DNA of 64,000 nucleotides from Brassica napus (lineage: Eukaryota; Streptophyta; Magnoliopsida; Brassicales; Brassicaceae): NCBI RefSeq assembly GCF_020379485.1, contig NW_026016731.1:62001-126000 (forward strand), given 5' to 3'. Within the stretch, counting starts at the first letter, position 1; every line of letters starts with the position of its first letter. A program made the position numbers and the translations under genes. Under the pieces are notes generated by a model. That model worked only from the letters and a program-made list of their open reading frames with translations, was not told where the DNA came from and did no database searches. Positions 30,101-44,700 of this stretch are shown in pieces.

Positions 30101-33100
30101 CTGGGATCACCTGATTTGAAAGTGGGATAGCTTCTTCATCCTAACTCCTATGAGATTTATTCCACTTCCTAATGATTCTCCACTACTTTATGTATCAAAA
30201 TCAAGCTTCTTACATCGCGATTCTTCCTGGTTTGATTAGAATGACAAAGAAGTTGTCATATTCCCAAACAGGAAAACTGGGATCACCTGATTTGAAAGTG
30301 GGATAGCTTCTTCATCCTAACTCCTATGAGATTTATTCCACTTCCTAATGATTCTCCACTACTTTATGTATCAAAATCAAGCTTCTTACATCGCGATTCT
30401 TCCTGGTTTGATTAGAATGACAAAGAAGTTGTCATATTCCCAAACAGGAAAACTGGGATCACCTGATTTGAAAGTGGGATAGCTTCTTCATCCTAACTCC
30501 TATGAGATTTATTCCACTTCCTAATGATTCTCCACTACTTTATGTATCAAAATCAAGCTTCTTACATCGCGATTCTTCCTGGTTTGATTAGAATGACAAA
30601 GAAGTTGTCATATTCCCAAACAGGAAAACTGGGATCACCTGATTTGAAAGTGGGATAGCTTCTTCATCCTAACTCCTATGAGATTTATTCCACTTCCTAA
30701 TGATTCTCCACTACTTTATGTATCAAAATCAAGCTTCTTACATCGCGATTCTTCCTGGTTTGATTAGAATGACAAAGAAGTTGTCATATTCCCAAACAGG
30801 AAAACTGGGATCACCTGATTTGAAAGTGGGATAGCTTCTTCATCCTAACTCCTATGAGATTTATTCCACTTCCTAATGATTCTCCACTACTTTATGTATC
30901 AAAATCAAGCTTCTTACATCGCGATTCTTCCTGGTTTGATTAGAATGACAAAGAAGTTGTCATATTCCCAAACAGGAAAACTGGGATCACCTGATTTGAA
31001 AGTGGGATAGCTTCTTCATCCTAACTCCTATGAGATTTATTCCACTTCCTAATGATTCTCCACTACTTTATGTATCAAAATCAAGCTTCTTACATCGCGA
31101 TTCTTCCTGGTTTGATTAGAATGACAAAGAAGTTGTCATATTCCCAAACAGGAAAACTGGGATCACCTGATTTGAAAGTGGGATAGCTTCTTCATCCTAA
31201 CTCCTATGAGATTTATTCCACTTCCTAATGATTCTCCACTACTTTATGTATCAAAATCAAGCTTCTTACATCGCGATTCTTCCTGGTTTGATTAGAATGA
31301 CAAAGAAGTTGTCATATTCCCAAACAGGAAAACTGGGATCACCTGATTTGAAAGTGGGATAGCTTCTTCATCCTAACTCCTATGAGATTTATTCCACTTC
31401 CTAATGATTCTCCACTACTTTATGTATCAAAATCAAGCTTCTTACATCGCGATTCTTCCTGGTTTGATTAGAATGACAAAGAAGTTGTCATATTCCCAAA
31501 CAGGAAAACTGGGATCACCTGATTTGAAAGTGGGATAGCTTCTTCATCCTAACTCCTATGAGATTTATTCCACTTCCTAATGATTCTCCACTACTTTATG
31601 TATCAAAATCAAGCTTCTTACATCGCGATTCTTCCTGGTTTGATTAGAATGACAAAGAAGTTGTCATATTCCCAAACAGGAAAACTGGGATCACCTGATT
31701 TGAAAGTGGGATAGCTTCTTCATCCTAACTCCTATGAGATTTATTCCACTTCCTAATGATTCTCCACTACTTTATGTATCAAAATCAAGCTTCTTACATC
31801 GCGATTCTTCCTGGTTTGATTAGAATGACAAAGAAGTTGTCATATTCCCAAACAGGAAAACTGGGATCACCTGATTTGAAAGTGGGATAGCTTCTTCATC
31901 CTAACTCCTATGAGATTTATTCCACTTCCTAATGATTCTCCACTACTTTATGTATCAAAATCAAGCTTCTTACATCGCGATTCTTCCTGGTTTGATTAGA
32001 ATGACAAAGAAGTTGTCATATTCCCAAACAGGAAAACTGGGATCACCTGATTTGAAAGTGGGATAGCTTCTTCATCCTAACTCCTATGAGATTTATTCCA
32101 CTTCCTAATGATTCTCCACTACTTTATGTATCAAAATCAAGCTTCTTACATCGCGATTCTTCCTGGTTTGATTAGAATGACAAAGAAGTTGTCATATTCC
32201 CAAACAGGAAAACTGGGATCACCTGATTTGAAAGTGGGATAGCTTCTTCATCCTAACTCCTATGAGATTTATTCCACTTCCTAATGATTCTCCACTACTT
32301 TATGTATCAAAATCAAGCTTCTTACATCGCGATTCTTCCTGGTTTGATTAGAATGACAAAGAAGTTGTCATATTCCCAAACAGGAAAACTGGGATCACCT
32401 GATTTGAAAGTGGGATAGCTTCTTCATCCTAACTCCTATGAGATTTATTCCACTTCCTAATGATTCTCCACTACTTTATGTATCAAAATCAAGCTTCTTA
32501 CATCGCGATTCTTCCTGGTTTGATTAGAATGACAAAGAAGTTGTCATATTCCCAAACAGGAAAACTGGGATCACCTGATTTGAAAGTGGGATAGCTTCTT
32601 CATCCTAACTCCTATGAGATTTATTCCACTTCCTAATGATTCTCCACTACTTTATGTATCAAAATCAAGCTTCTTACATCGCGATTCTTCCTGGTTTGAT
32701 TAGAATGACAAAGAAGTTGTCATATTCCCAAACAGGAAAACTGGGATCACCTGATTTGAAAGTGGGATAGCTTCTTCATCCTAACTCCTATGAGATTTAT
32801 TCCACTTCCTAATGATTCTCCACTACTTTATGTATCAAAATCAAGCTTCTTACATCGCGATTCTTCCTGGTTTGATTAGAATGACAAAGAAGTTGTCATA
32901 TTCCCAAACAGGAAAACTGGGATCACCTGATTTGAAAGTGGGATAGCTTCTTCATCCTAACTCCTATGAGATTTATTCCACTTCCTAATGATTCTCCACT
33001 ACTTTATGTATCAAAATCAAGCTTCTTACATCGCGATTCTTCCTGGTTTGATTAGAATGACAAAGAAGTTGTCATATTCCCAAACAGGAAAACTGGGATC

Positions 33101-36100
33101 ACCTGATTTGAAAGTGGGATAGCTTCTTCATCCTAACTCCTATGAGATTTATTCCACTTCCTAATGATTCTCCACTACTTTATGTATCAAAATCAAGCTT
33201 CTTACATCGCGATTCTTCCTGGTTTGATTAGAATGACAAAGAAGTTGTCATATTCCCAAACAGGAAAACTGGGATCACCTGATTTGAAAGTGGGATAGCT
33301 TCTTCATCCTAACTCCTATGAGATTTATTCCACTTCCTAATGATTCTCCACTACTTTATGTATCAAAATCAAGCTTCTTACATCGCGATTCTTCCTGGTT
33401 TGATTAGAATGACAAAGAAGTTGTCATATTCCCAAACAGGAAAACTGGGATCACCTGATTTGAAAGTGGGATAGCTTCTTCATCCTAACTCCTATGAGAT
33501 TTATTCCACTTCCTAATGATTCTCCACTACTTTATGTATCAAAATCAAGCTTCTTACATCGCGATTCTTCCTGGTTTGATTAGAATGACAAAGAAGTTGT
33601 CATATTCCCAAACAGGAAAACTGGGATCACCTGATTTGAAAGTGGGATAGCTTCTTCATCCTAACTCCTATGAGATTTATTCCACTTCCTAATGATTCTC
33701 CACTACTTTATGTATCAAAATCAAGCTTCTTACATCGCGATTCTTCCTGGTTTGATTAGAATGACAAAGAAGTTGTCATATTCCCAAACAGGAAAACTGG
33801 GATCACCTGATTTGAAAGTGGGATAGCTTCTTCATCCTAACTCCTATGAGATTTATTCCACTTCCTAATGATTCTCCACTACTTTATGTATCAAAATCAA
33901 GCTTCTTACATCGCGATTCTTCCTGGTTTGATTAGAATGACAAAGAAGTTGTCATATTCCCAAACAGGAAAACTGGGATCACCTGATTTGAAAGTGGGAT
34001 AGCTTCTTCATCCTAACTCCTATGAGATTTATTCCACTTCCTAATGATTCTCCACTACTTTATGTATCAAAATCAAGCTTCTTACATCGCGATTCTTCCT
34101 GGTTTGATTAGAATGACAAAGAAGTTGTCATATTCCCAAACAGGAAAACTGGGATCACCTGATTTGAAAGTGGGATAGCTTCTTCATCCTAACTCCTATG
34201 AGATTTATTCCACTTCCTAATGATTCTCCACTACTTTATGTATCAAAATCAAGCTTCTTACATCGCGATTCTTCCTGGTTTGATTAGAATGACAAAGAAG
34301 TTGTCATATTCCCAAACAGGAAAACTGGGATCACCTGATTTGAAAGTGGGATAGCTTCTTCATCCTAACTCCTATGAGATTTATTCCACTTCCTAATGAT
34401 TCTCCACTACTTTATGTATCAAAATCAAGCTTCTTACATCGCGATTCTTCCTGGTTTGATTAGAATGACAAAGAAGTTGTCATATTCCCAAACAGGAAAA
34501 CTGGGATCACCTGATTTGAAAGTGGGATAGCTTCTTCATCCTAACTCCTATGAGATTTATTCCACTTCCTAATGATTCTCCACTACTTTATGTATCAAAA
34601 TCAAGCTTCTTACATCGCGATTCTTCCTGGTTTGATTAGAATGACAAAGAAGTTGTCATATTCCCAAACAGGAAAACTGGGATCACCTGATTTGAAAGTG
34701 GGATAGCTTCTTCATCCTAACTCCTATGAGATTTATTCCACTTCCTAATGATTCTCCACTACTTTATGTATCAAAATCAAGCTTCTTACATCGCGATTCT
34801 TCCTGGTTTGATTAGAATGACAAAGAAGTTGTCATATTCCCAAACAGGAAAACTGGGATCACCTGATTTGAAAGTGGGATAGCTTCTTCATCCTAACTCC
34901 TATGAGATTTATTCCACTTCCTAATGATTCTCCACTACTTTATGTATCAAAATCAAGCTTCTTACATCGCGATTCTTCCTGGTTTGATTAGAATGACAAA
35001 GAAGTTGTCATATTCCCAAACAGGAAAACTGGGATCACCTGATTTGAAAGTGGGATAGCTTCTTCATCCTAACTCCTATGAGATTTATTCCACTTCCTAA
35101 TGATTCTCCACTACTTTATGTATCAAAATCAAGCTTCTTACATCGCGATTCTTCCTGGTTTGATTAGAATGACAAAGAAGTTGTCATATTCCCAAACAGG
35201 AAAACTGGGATCACCTGATTTGAAAGTGGGATAGCTTCTTCATCCTAACTCCTATGAGATTTATTCCACTTCCTAATGATTCTCCACTACTTTATGTATC
35301 AAAATCAAGCTTCTTACATCGCGATTCTTCCTGGTTTGATTAGAATGACAAAGAAGTTGTCATATTCCCAAACAGGAAAACTGGGATCACCTGATTTGAA
35401 AGTGGGATAGCTTCTTCATCCTAACTCCTATGAGATTTATTCCACTTCCTAATGATTCTCCACTACTTTATGTATCAAAATCAAGCTTCTTACATCGCGA
35501 TTCTTCCTGGTTTGATTAGAATGACAAAGAAGTTGTCATATTCCCAAACAGGAAAACTGGGATCACCTGATTTGAAAGTGGGATAGCTTCTTCATCCTAA
35601 CTCCTATGAGATTTATTCCACTTCCTAATGATTCTCCACTACTTTATGTATCAAAATCAAGCTTCTTACATCGCGATTCTTCCTGGTTTGATTAGAATGA
35701 CAAAGAAGTTGTCATATTCCCAAACAGGAAAACTGGGATCACCTGATTTGAAAGTGGGATAGCTTCTTCATCCTAACTCCTATGAGATTTATTCCACTTC
35801 CTAATGATTCTCCACTACTTTATGTATCAAAATCAAGCTTCTTACATCGCGATTCTTCCTGGTTTGATTAGAATGACAAAGAAGTTGTCATATTCCCAAA
35901 CAGGAAAACTGGGATCACCTGATTTGAAAGTGGGATAGCTTCTTCATCCTAACTCCTATGAGATTTATTCCACTTCCTAATGATTCTCCACTACTTTATG
36001 TATCAAAATCAAGCTTCTTACATCGCGATTCTTCCTGGTTTGATTAGAATGACAAAGAAGTTGTCATATTCCCAAACAGGAAAACTGGGATCACCTGATT

Positions 36101-38720
36101 TGAAAGTGGGATAGCTTCTTCATCCTAACTCCTATGAGATTTATTCCACTTCCTAATGATTCTCCACTACTTTATGTATCAAAATCAAGCTTCTTACATC
36201 GCGATTCTTCCTGGTTTGATTAGAATGACAAAGAAGTTGTCATATTCCCAAACAGGAAAACTGGGATCACCTGATTTGAAAGTGGGATAGCTTCTTCATC
36301 CTAACTCCTATGAGATTTATTCCACTTCCTAATGATTCTCCACTACTTTATGTATCAAAATCAAGCTTCTTACATCGCGATTCTTCCTGGTTTGATTAGA
36401 ATGACAAAGAAGTTGTCATATTCCCAAACAGGAAAACTGGGATCACCTGATTTGAAAGTGGGATAGCTTCTTCATCCTAACTCCTATGAGATTTATTCCA
36501 CTTCCTAATGATTCTCCACTACTTTATGTATCAAAATCAAGCTTCTTACATCGCGATTCTTCCTGGTTTGATTAGAATGACAAAGAAGTTGTCATATTCC
36601 CAAACAGGAAAACTGGGATCACCTGATTTGAAAGTGGGATAGCTTCTTCATCCTAACTCCTATGAGATTTATTCCACTTCCTAATGATTCTCCACTACTT
36701 TATGTATCAAAATCAAGCTTCTTACATCGCGATTCTTCCTGGTTTGATTAGAATGACAAAGAAGTTGTCATATTCCCAAACAGGAAAACTGGGATCACCT
36801 GATTTGAAAGTGGGATAGCTTCTTCATCCTAACTCCTATGAGATTTATTCCACTTCCTAATGATTCTCCACTACTTTATGTATCAAAATCAAGCTTCTTA
36901 CATCGCGATTCTTCCTGGTTTGATTAGAATGACAAAGAAGTTGTCATATTCCCAAACAGGAAAACTGGGATCACCTGATTTGAAAGTGGGATAGCTTCTT
37001 CATCCTAACTCCTATGAGATTTATTCCACTTCCTAATGATTCTCCACTACTTTATGTATCAAAATCAAGCTTCTTACATCGCGATTCTTCCTGGTTTGAT
37101 TAGAATGACAAAGAAGTTGTCATATTCCCAAACAGGAAAACTGGGATCACCTGATTTGAAAGTGGGATAGCTTCTTCATCCTAACTCCTATGAGATTTAT
37201 TCCACTTCCTAATGATTCTCCACTACTTTATGTATCAAAATCAAGCTTCTTACATCGCGATTCTTCCTGGTTTGATTAGAATGACAAAGAAGTTGTCATA
37301 TTCCCAAACAGGAAAACTGGGATCACCTGATTTGAAAGTGGGATAGCTTCTTCATCCTAACTCCTATGAGATTTATTCCACTTCCTAATGATTCTCCACT
37401 ACTTTATGTATCAAAATCAAGCTTCTTACATCGCGATTCTTCCTGGTTTGATTAGAATGACAAAGAAGTTGTCATATTCCCAAACAGGAAAACTGGGATC
37501 ACCTGATTTGAAAGTGGGATAGCTTCTTCATCCTAACTCCTATGAGATTTATTCCACTTCCTAATGATTCTCCACTACTTTATGTATCAAAATCAAGCTT
37601 CTTACATCGCGATTCTTCCTGGTTTGATTAGAATGACAAAGAAGTTGTCATATTCCCAAACAGGAAAACTGGGATCACCTGATTTGAAAGTGGGATAGCT
37701 TCTTCATCCTAACTCCTATGAGATTTATTCCACTTCCTAATGATTCTCCACTACTTTATGTATCAAAATCAAGCTTCTTACATCGCGATTCTTCCTGGTT
37801 TGATTAGAATGACAAAGAAGTTGTCATATTCCCAAACAGGAAAACTGGGATCACCTGATTTGAAAGTGGGATAGCTTCTTCATCCTAACTCCTATGAGAT
37901 TTATTCCACTTCCTAATGATTCTCCACTACTTTATGTATCAAAATCAAGCTTCTTACATCGCGATTCTTCCTGGTTTGATTAGAATGACAAAGAAGTTGT
38001 CATATTCCCAAACAGGAAAACTGGGATCACCTGATTTGAAAGTGGGATAGCTTCTTCATCCTAACTCCTATGAGATTTATTCCACTTCCTAATGATTCTC
38101 CACTACTTTATGTATCAAAATCAAGCTTCTTACATCGCGATTCTTCCTGGTTTGATTAGAATGACAAAGAAGTTGTCATATTCCCAAACAGGAAAACTGG
38201 GATCACCTGATTTGAAAGTGGGATAGCTTCTTCATCCTAACTCCTATGAGATTTATTCCACTTCCTAATGATTCTCCACTACTTTATGTATCAAAATCAA
38301 GCTTCTTACATCGCGATTCTTCCTGGTTTGATTAGAATGACAAAGAAGTTGTCATATTCCCAAACAGGAAAACTGGGATCACCTGATTTGAAAGTGGGAT
38401 AGCTTCTTCATCCTAACTCCTATGAGATTTATTCCACTTCCTAATGATTCTCCACTACTTTATGTATCAAAATCAAGCTTCTTACATCGCGATTCTTCCT
38501 GGTTTGATTAGAATGACAAAGAAGTTGTCATATTCCCAAACAGGAAAACTGGGATCACCTGATTTGAAAGTGGGATAGCTTCTTCATCCTAACTCCTATG
38601 AGATTTATTCCACTTCCTAATGATTCTCCACTACTTTATGTATCAAAATCAAGCTTCTTACATCGCGATTCTTCCTGGTTTGATTAGAATGACAAAGAAG
38701 TTGTCATATTCCCAAACAGG

Positions 38721-41700
38721 AAAACTGGGATCACCTGATTTGAAAGTGGGATAGCTTCTTCATCCTAACTCCTATGAGATTTATTCCACTTCCTAATGAT
38801 TCTCCACTACTTTATGTATCAAAATCAAGCTTCTTACATCGCGATTCATCCTGGTTTGATTAGAATGACAAAGAAGTTGTCATATTCCCAAACAGGAAAA
38901 CTGGGATCACCTGATTTGAAAGTGGGATAGCTTCTTCATCCTAACTCCTATGAGATTTATTCCACTTCCTAATGATTCTCCACTACTTTATGTATCAAAA
39001 TCAAGCTTCTTACATCGCGATTCTTCCTGGTTTGATTAGAATGACAAAGAAGTTGTCATATTCCCAAACAGGAAAACTGGGATCACCTGATTTGAAAGTG
39101 GGATAGCTTCTTCATCCTAACTCCTATGAGATTTATTCCACTTCCTAATGATTCTCCACTACTTTATGTATCAAAATCAAGCTTCTTACATCGCGATTCT
39201 TCCTGGTTTGATTAGAATGACAAAGAAGTTGTCATATTCCCAAACAGGAAAACTGGGATCACCTGATTTGAAAGTGGGATAGCTTCTTCATCCTAACTCC
39301 TATGAGATTTATTCCACTTCCTAATGATTCTCCACTACTTTATGTATCAAAATCAAGCTTCTTACATCGCGATTCTTCCTGGTTTGATTAGAATGACAAA
39401 GAAGTTGTCATATTCCCAAACAGGAAAACTGGGATCACCTGATTTGAAAGTGGGATAGCTTCTTCATCCTAACTCCTATGAGATTTATTCCACTTCCTAA
39501 TGATTCTCCACTACTTTATGTATCAAAATCAAGCTTCTTACATCGCGATTCTTCCTGGTTTGATTAGAATGACAAAGAAGTTGTCATATTCCCAAACAGG
39601 AAAACTGGGATCACCTGATTTGAAAGTGGGATAGCTTCTTCATCCTAACTCCTATGAGATTTATTCCACTTCCTAATGATTCTCCACTACTTTATGTATC
39701 AAAATCAAGCTTCTTACATCGCGATTCTTCCTGGTTTGATTAGAATGACAAAGAAGTTGTCATATTCCCAAACAGGAAAACTGGGATCACCTGATTTGAA
39801 AGTGGGATAGCTTCTTCATCCTAACTCCTATGAGATTTATTCCACTTCCTAATGATTCTCCACTACTTTATGTATCAAAATCAAGCTTCTTACATCGCGA
39901 TTCTTCCTGGTTTGATTAGAATGACAAAGAAGTTGTCATATTCCCAAACAGGAAAACTGGGATCACCTGATTTGAAAGTGGGATAGCTTCTTCATCCTAA
40001 CTCCTATGAGATTTATTCCACTTCCTAATGATTCTCCACTACTTTATGTATCAAAATCAAGCTTCTTACATCGCGATTCTTCCTGGTTTGATTAGAATGA
40101 CAAAGAAGTTGTCATATTCCCAAACAGGAAAACTGGGATCACCTGATTTGAAAGTGGGATAGCTTCTTCATCCTAACTCCTATGAGATTTATTCCACTTC
40201 CTAATGATTCTCCACTACTTTATGTATCAAAATCAAGCTTCTTACATCGCGATTCTTCCTGGTTTGATTAGAATGACAAAGAAGTTGTCATATTCCCAAA
40301 CAGGAAAACTGGGATCACCTGATTTGAAAGTGGGATAGCTTCTTCATCCTAACTCCTATGAGATTTATTCCACTTCCTAATGATTCTCCACTACTTTATG
40401 TATCAAAATCAAGCTTCTTACATCGCGATTCTTCCTGGTTTGATTAGAATGACAAAGAAGTTGTCATATTCCCAAACAGGAAAACTGGGATCACCTGATT
40501 TGAAAGTGGGATAGCTTCTTCATCCTAACTCCTATGAGATTTATTCCACTTCCTAATGATTCTCCACTACTTTATGTATCAAAATCAAGCTTCTTACATC
40601 GCGATTCTTCCTGGTTTGATTAGAATGACAAAGAAGTTGTCATATTCCCAAACAGGAAAACTGGGATCACCTGATTTGAAAGTGGGATAGCTTCTTCATC
40701 CTAACTCCTATGAGATTTATTCCACTTCCTAATGATTCTCCACTACTTTATGTATCAAAATCAAGCTTCTTACATCGCGATTCTTCCTGGTTTGATTAGA
40801 ATGACAAAGAAGTTGTCATATTCCCAAACAGGAAAACTGGGATCACCTGATTTGAAAGTGGGATAGCTTCTTCATCCTAACTCCTATGAGATTTATTCCA
40901 CTTCCTAATGATTCTCCACTACTTTATGTATCAAAATCAAGCTTCTTACATCGCGATTCTTCCTGGTTTGATTAGAATGACAAAGAAGTTGTCATATTCC
41001 CAAACAGGAAAACTGGGATCACCTGATTTGAAAGTGGGATAGCTTCTTCATCCTAACTCCTATGAGATTTATTCCACTTCCTAATGATTCTCCACTACTT
41101 TATGTATCAAAATCAAGCTTCTTACATCGCGATTCTTCCTGGTTTGATTAGAATGACAAAGAAGTTGTCATATTCCCAAACAGGAAAACTGGGATCACCT
41201 GATTTGAAAGTGGGATAGCTTCTTCATCCTAACTCCTATGAGATTTATTCCACTTCCTAATGATTCTCCACTACTTTATGTATCAAAATCAAGCTTCTTA
41301 CATCGCGATTCTTCCTGGTTTGATTAGAATGACAAAGAAGTTGTCATATTCCCAAACAGGAAAACTGGGATCACCTGATTTGAAAGTGGGATAGCTTCTT
41401 CATCCTAACTCCTATGAGATTTATTCCACTTCCTAATGATTCTCCACTACTTTATGTATCAAAATCAAGCTTCTTACATCGCGATTCTTCCTGGTTTGAT
41501 TAGAATGACAAAGAAGTTGTCATATTCCCAAACAGGAAAACTGGGATCACCTGATTTGAAAGTGGGATAGCTTCTTCATCCTAACTCCTATGAGATTTAT
41601 TCCACTTCCTAATGATTCTCCACTACTTTATGTATCAAAATCAAGCTTCTTACATCGCGATTCATCCTGGTTTGATTAGAATGACAAAGAAGTTGTCATA

Positions 41701-44700
41701 TTCCCAAACAGGAAAACTGGGATCACCTGATTTGAAAGTGGGATAGCTTCTTCATCCTAACTCCTATGAGATTTATTCCACTTCCTAATGATTCTCCACT
41801 ACTTTATGTATCAAAATCAAGCTTCTTACATCGCGATTCTTCCTGGTTTGATTAGAATGACAAAGAAGTTGTCATATTCCCAAACAGGAAAACTGGGATC
41901 ACCTGATTTGAAAGTGGGATAGCTTCTTCATCCTAACTCCTATGAGATTTATTCCACTTCCTAATGATTCTCCACTACTTTATGTATCAAAATCAAGCTT
42001 CTTACATCGCGATTCTTCCTGGTTTGATTAGAATGACAAAGAAGTTGTCATATTCCCAAACAGGAAAACTGGGATCACCTGATTTGAAAGTGGGATAGCT
42101 TCTTCATCCTAACTCCTATGAGATTTATTCCACTTCCTAATGATTCTCCACTACTTTATGTATCAAAATCAAGCTTCTTACATCGCGATTCTTCCTGGTT
42201 TGATTAGAATGACAAAGAAGTTGTCATATTCCCAAACAGGAAAACTGGGATCACCTGATTTGAAAGTGGGATAGCTTCTTCATCCTAACTCCTATGAGAT
42301 TTATTCCACTTCCTAATGATTCTCCACTACTTTATGTATCAAAATCAAGCTTCTTACATCGCGATTCTTCCTGGTTTGATTAGAATGACAAAGAAGTTGT
42401 CATATTCCCAAACAGGAAAACTGGGATCACCTGATTTGAAAGTGGGATAGCTTCTTCATCCTAACTCCTATGAGATTTATTCCACTTCCTAATGATTCTC
42501 CACTACTTTATGTATCAAAATCAAGCTTCTTACATCGCGATTCTTCCTGGTTTGATTAGAATGACAAAGAAGTTGTCATATTCCCAAACAGGAAAACTGG
42601 GATCACCTGATTTGAAAGTGGGATAGCTTCTTCATCCTAACTCCTATGAGATTTATTCCACTTCCTAATGATTCTCCACTACTTTATGTATCAAAATCAA
42701 GCTTCTTACATCGCGATTCTTCCTGGTTTGATTAGAATGACAAAGAAGTTGTCATATTCCCAAACAGGAAAACTGGGATCACCTGATTTGAAAGTGGGAT
42801 AGCTTCTTCATCCTAACTCCTATGAGATTTATTCCACTTCCTAATGATTCTCCACTACTTTATGTATCAAAATCAAGCTTCTTACATCGCGATTCTTCCT
42901 GGTTTGATTAGAATGACAAAGAAGTTGTCATATTCCCAAACAGGAAAACTGGGATCACCTGATTTGAAAGTGGGATAGCTTCTTCATCCTAACTCCTATG
43001 AGATTTATTCCACTTCCTAATGATTCTCCACTACTTTATGTATCAAAATCAAGCTTCTTACATCGCGATTCTTCCTGGTTTGATTAGAATGACAAAGAAG
43101 TTGTCATATTCCCAAACAGGAAAACTGGGATCACCTGATTTGAAAGTGGGATAGCTTCTTCATCCTAACTCCTATGAGATTTATTCCACTTCCTAATGAT
43201 TCTCCACTACTTTATGTATCAAAATCAAGCTTCTTACATCGCGATTCTTCCTGGTTTGATTAGAATGACAAAGAAGTTGTCATATTCCCAAACAGGAAAA
43301 CTGGGATCACCTGATTTGAAAGTGGGATAGCTTCTTCATCCTAACTCCTATGAGATTTATTCCACTTCCTAATGATTCTCCACTACTTTATGTATCAAAA
43401 TCAAGCTTCTTACATCGCGATTCTTCCTGGTTTGATTAGAATGACAAAGAAGTTGTCATATTCCCAAACAGGAAAACTGGGATCACCTGATTTGAAAGTG
43501 GGATAGCTTCTTCATCCTAACTCCTATGAGATTTATTCCACTTCCTAATGATTCTCCACTACTTTATGTATCAAAATCAAGCTTCTTACATCGCGATTCT
43601 TCCTGGTTTGATTAGAATGACAAAGAAGTTGTCATATTCCCAAACAGGAAAACTGGGATCACCTGATTTGAAAGTGGGATAGCTTCTTCATCCTAACTCC
43701 TATGAGATTTATTCCACTTCCTAATGATTCTCCACTACTTTATGTATCAAAATCAAGCTTCTTACATCGCGATTCTTCCTGGTTTGATTAGAATGACAAA
43801 GAAGTTGTCATATTCCCAAACAGGAAAACTGGGATCACCTGATTTGAAAGTGGGATAGCTTCTTCATCCTAACTCCTATGAGATTTATTCCACTTCCTAA
43901 TGATTCTCCACTACTTTATGTATCAAAATCAAGCTTCTTACATCGCGATTCTTCCTGGTTTGATTAGAATGACAAAGAAGTTGTCATATTCCCAAACAGG
44001 AAAACTGGGATCACCTGATTTGAAAGTGGGATAGCTTCTTCATCCTAACTCCTATGAGATTTATTCCACTTCCTAATGATTCTCCACTACTTTATGTATC
44101 AAAATCAAGCTTCTTACATCGCGATTCTTCCTGGTTTGATTAGAATGACAAAGAAGTTGTCATATTCCCAAACAGGAAAACTGGGATCACCTGATTTGAA
44201 AGTGGGATAGCTTCTTCATCCTAACTCCTATGAGATTTATTCCACTTCCTAATGATTCTCCACTACTTTATGTATCAAAATCAAGCTTCTTACATCGCGA
44301 TTCTTCCTGGTTTGATTAGAATGACAAAGAAGTTGTCATATTCCCAAACAGGAAAACTGGGATCACCTGATTTGAAAGTGGGATAGCTTCTTCATCCTAA
44401 CTCCTATGAGATTTATTCCACTTCCTAATGATTCTCCACTACTTTATGTATCAAAATCAAGCTTCTTACATCGCGATTCTTCCTGGTTTGATTAGAATGA
44501 CAAAGAAGTTGTCATATTCCCAAACAGGAAAACTGGGATCACCTGATTTGAAAGTGGGATAGCTTCTTCATCCTAACTCCTATGAGATTTATTCCACTTC
44601 CTAATGATTCTCCACTACTTTATGTATCAAAATCAAGCTTCTTACATCGCGATTCTTCCTGGTTTGATTAGAATGACAAAGAAGTTGTCATATTCCCAAA

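Larger units (their letters stand above)
1..38720 (-). repeat. Homogeneous core block: 220 identical monomers
   Basis: Units 1 to 220 all have length 176 and carry T at position 128 and AA at positions 75-76. Reading line by line I found no substitution or indel, and the repeat stays in exact register throughout. A block of this length without a single difference indicates either very recent amplification (for example by repeated segmental duplication or rolling-circle reinsertion) or an assembly in which copies were not independently resolved. There is no higher-order repeat pattern, because no marker mutations exist to define one. No gene or other feature occurs here. Confidence 0.9.
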
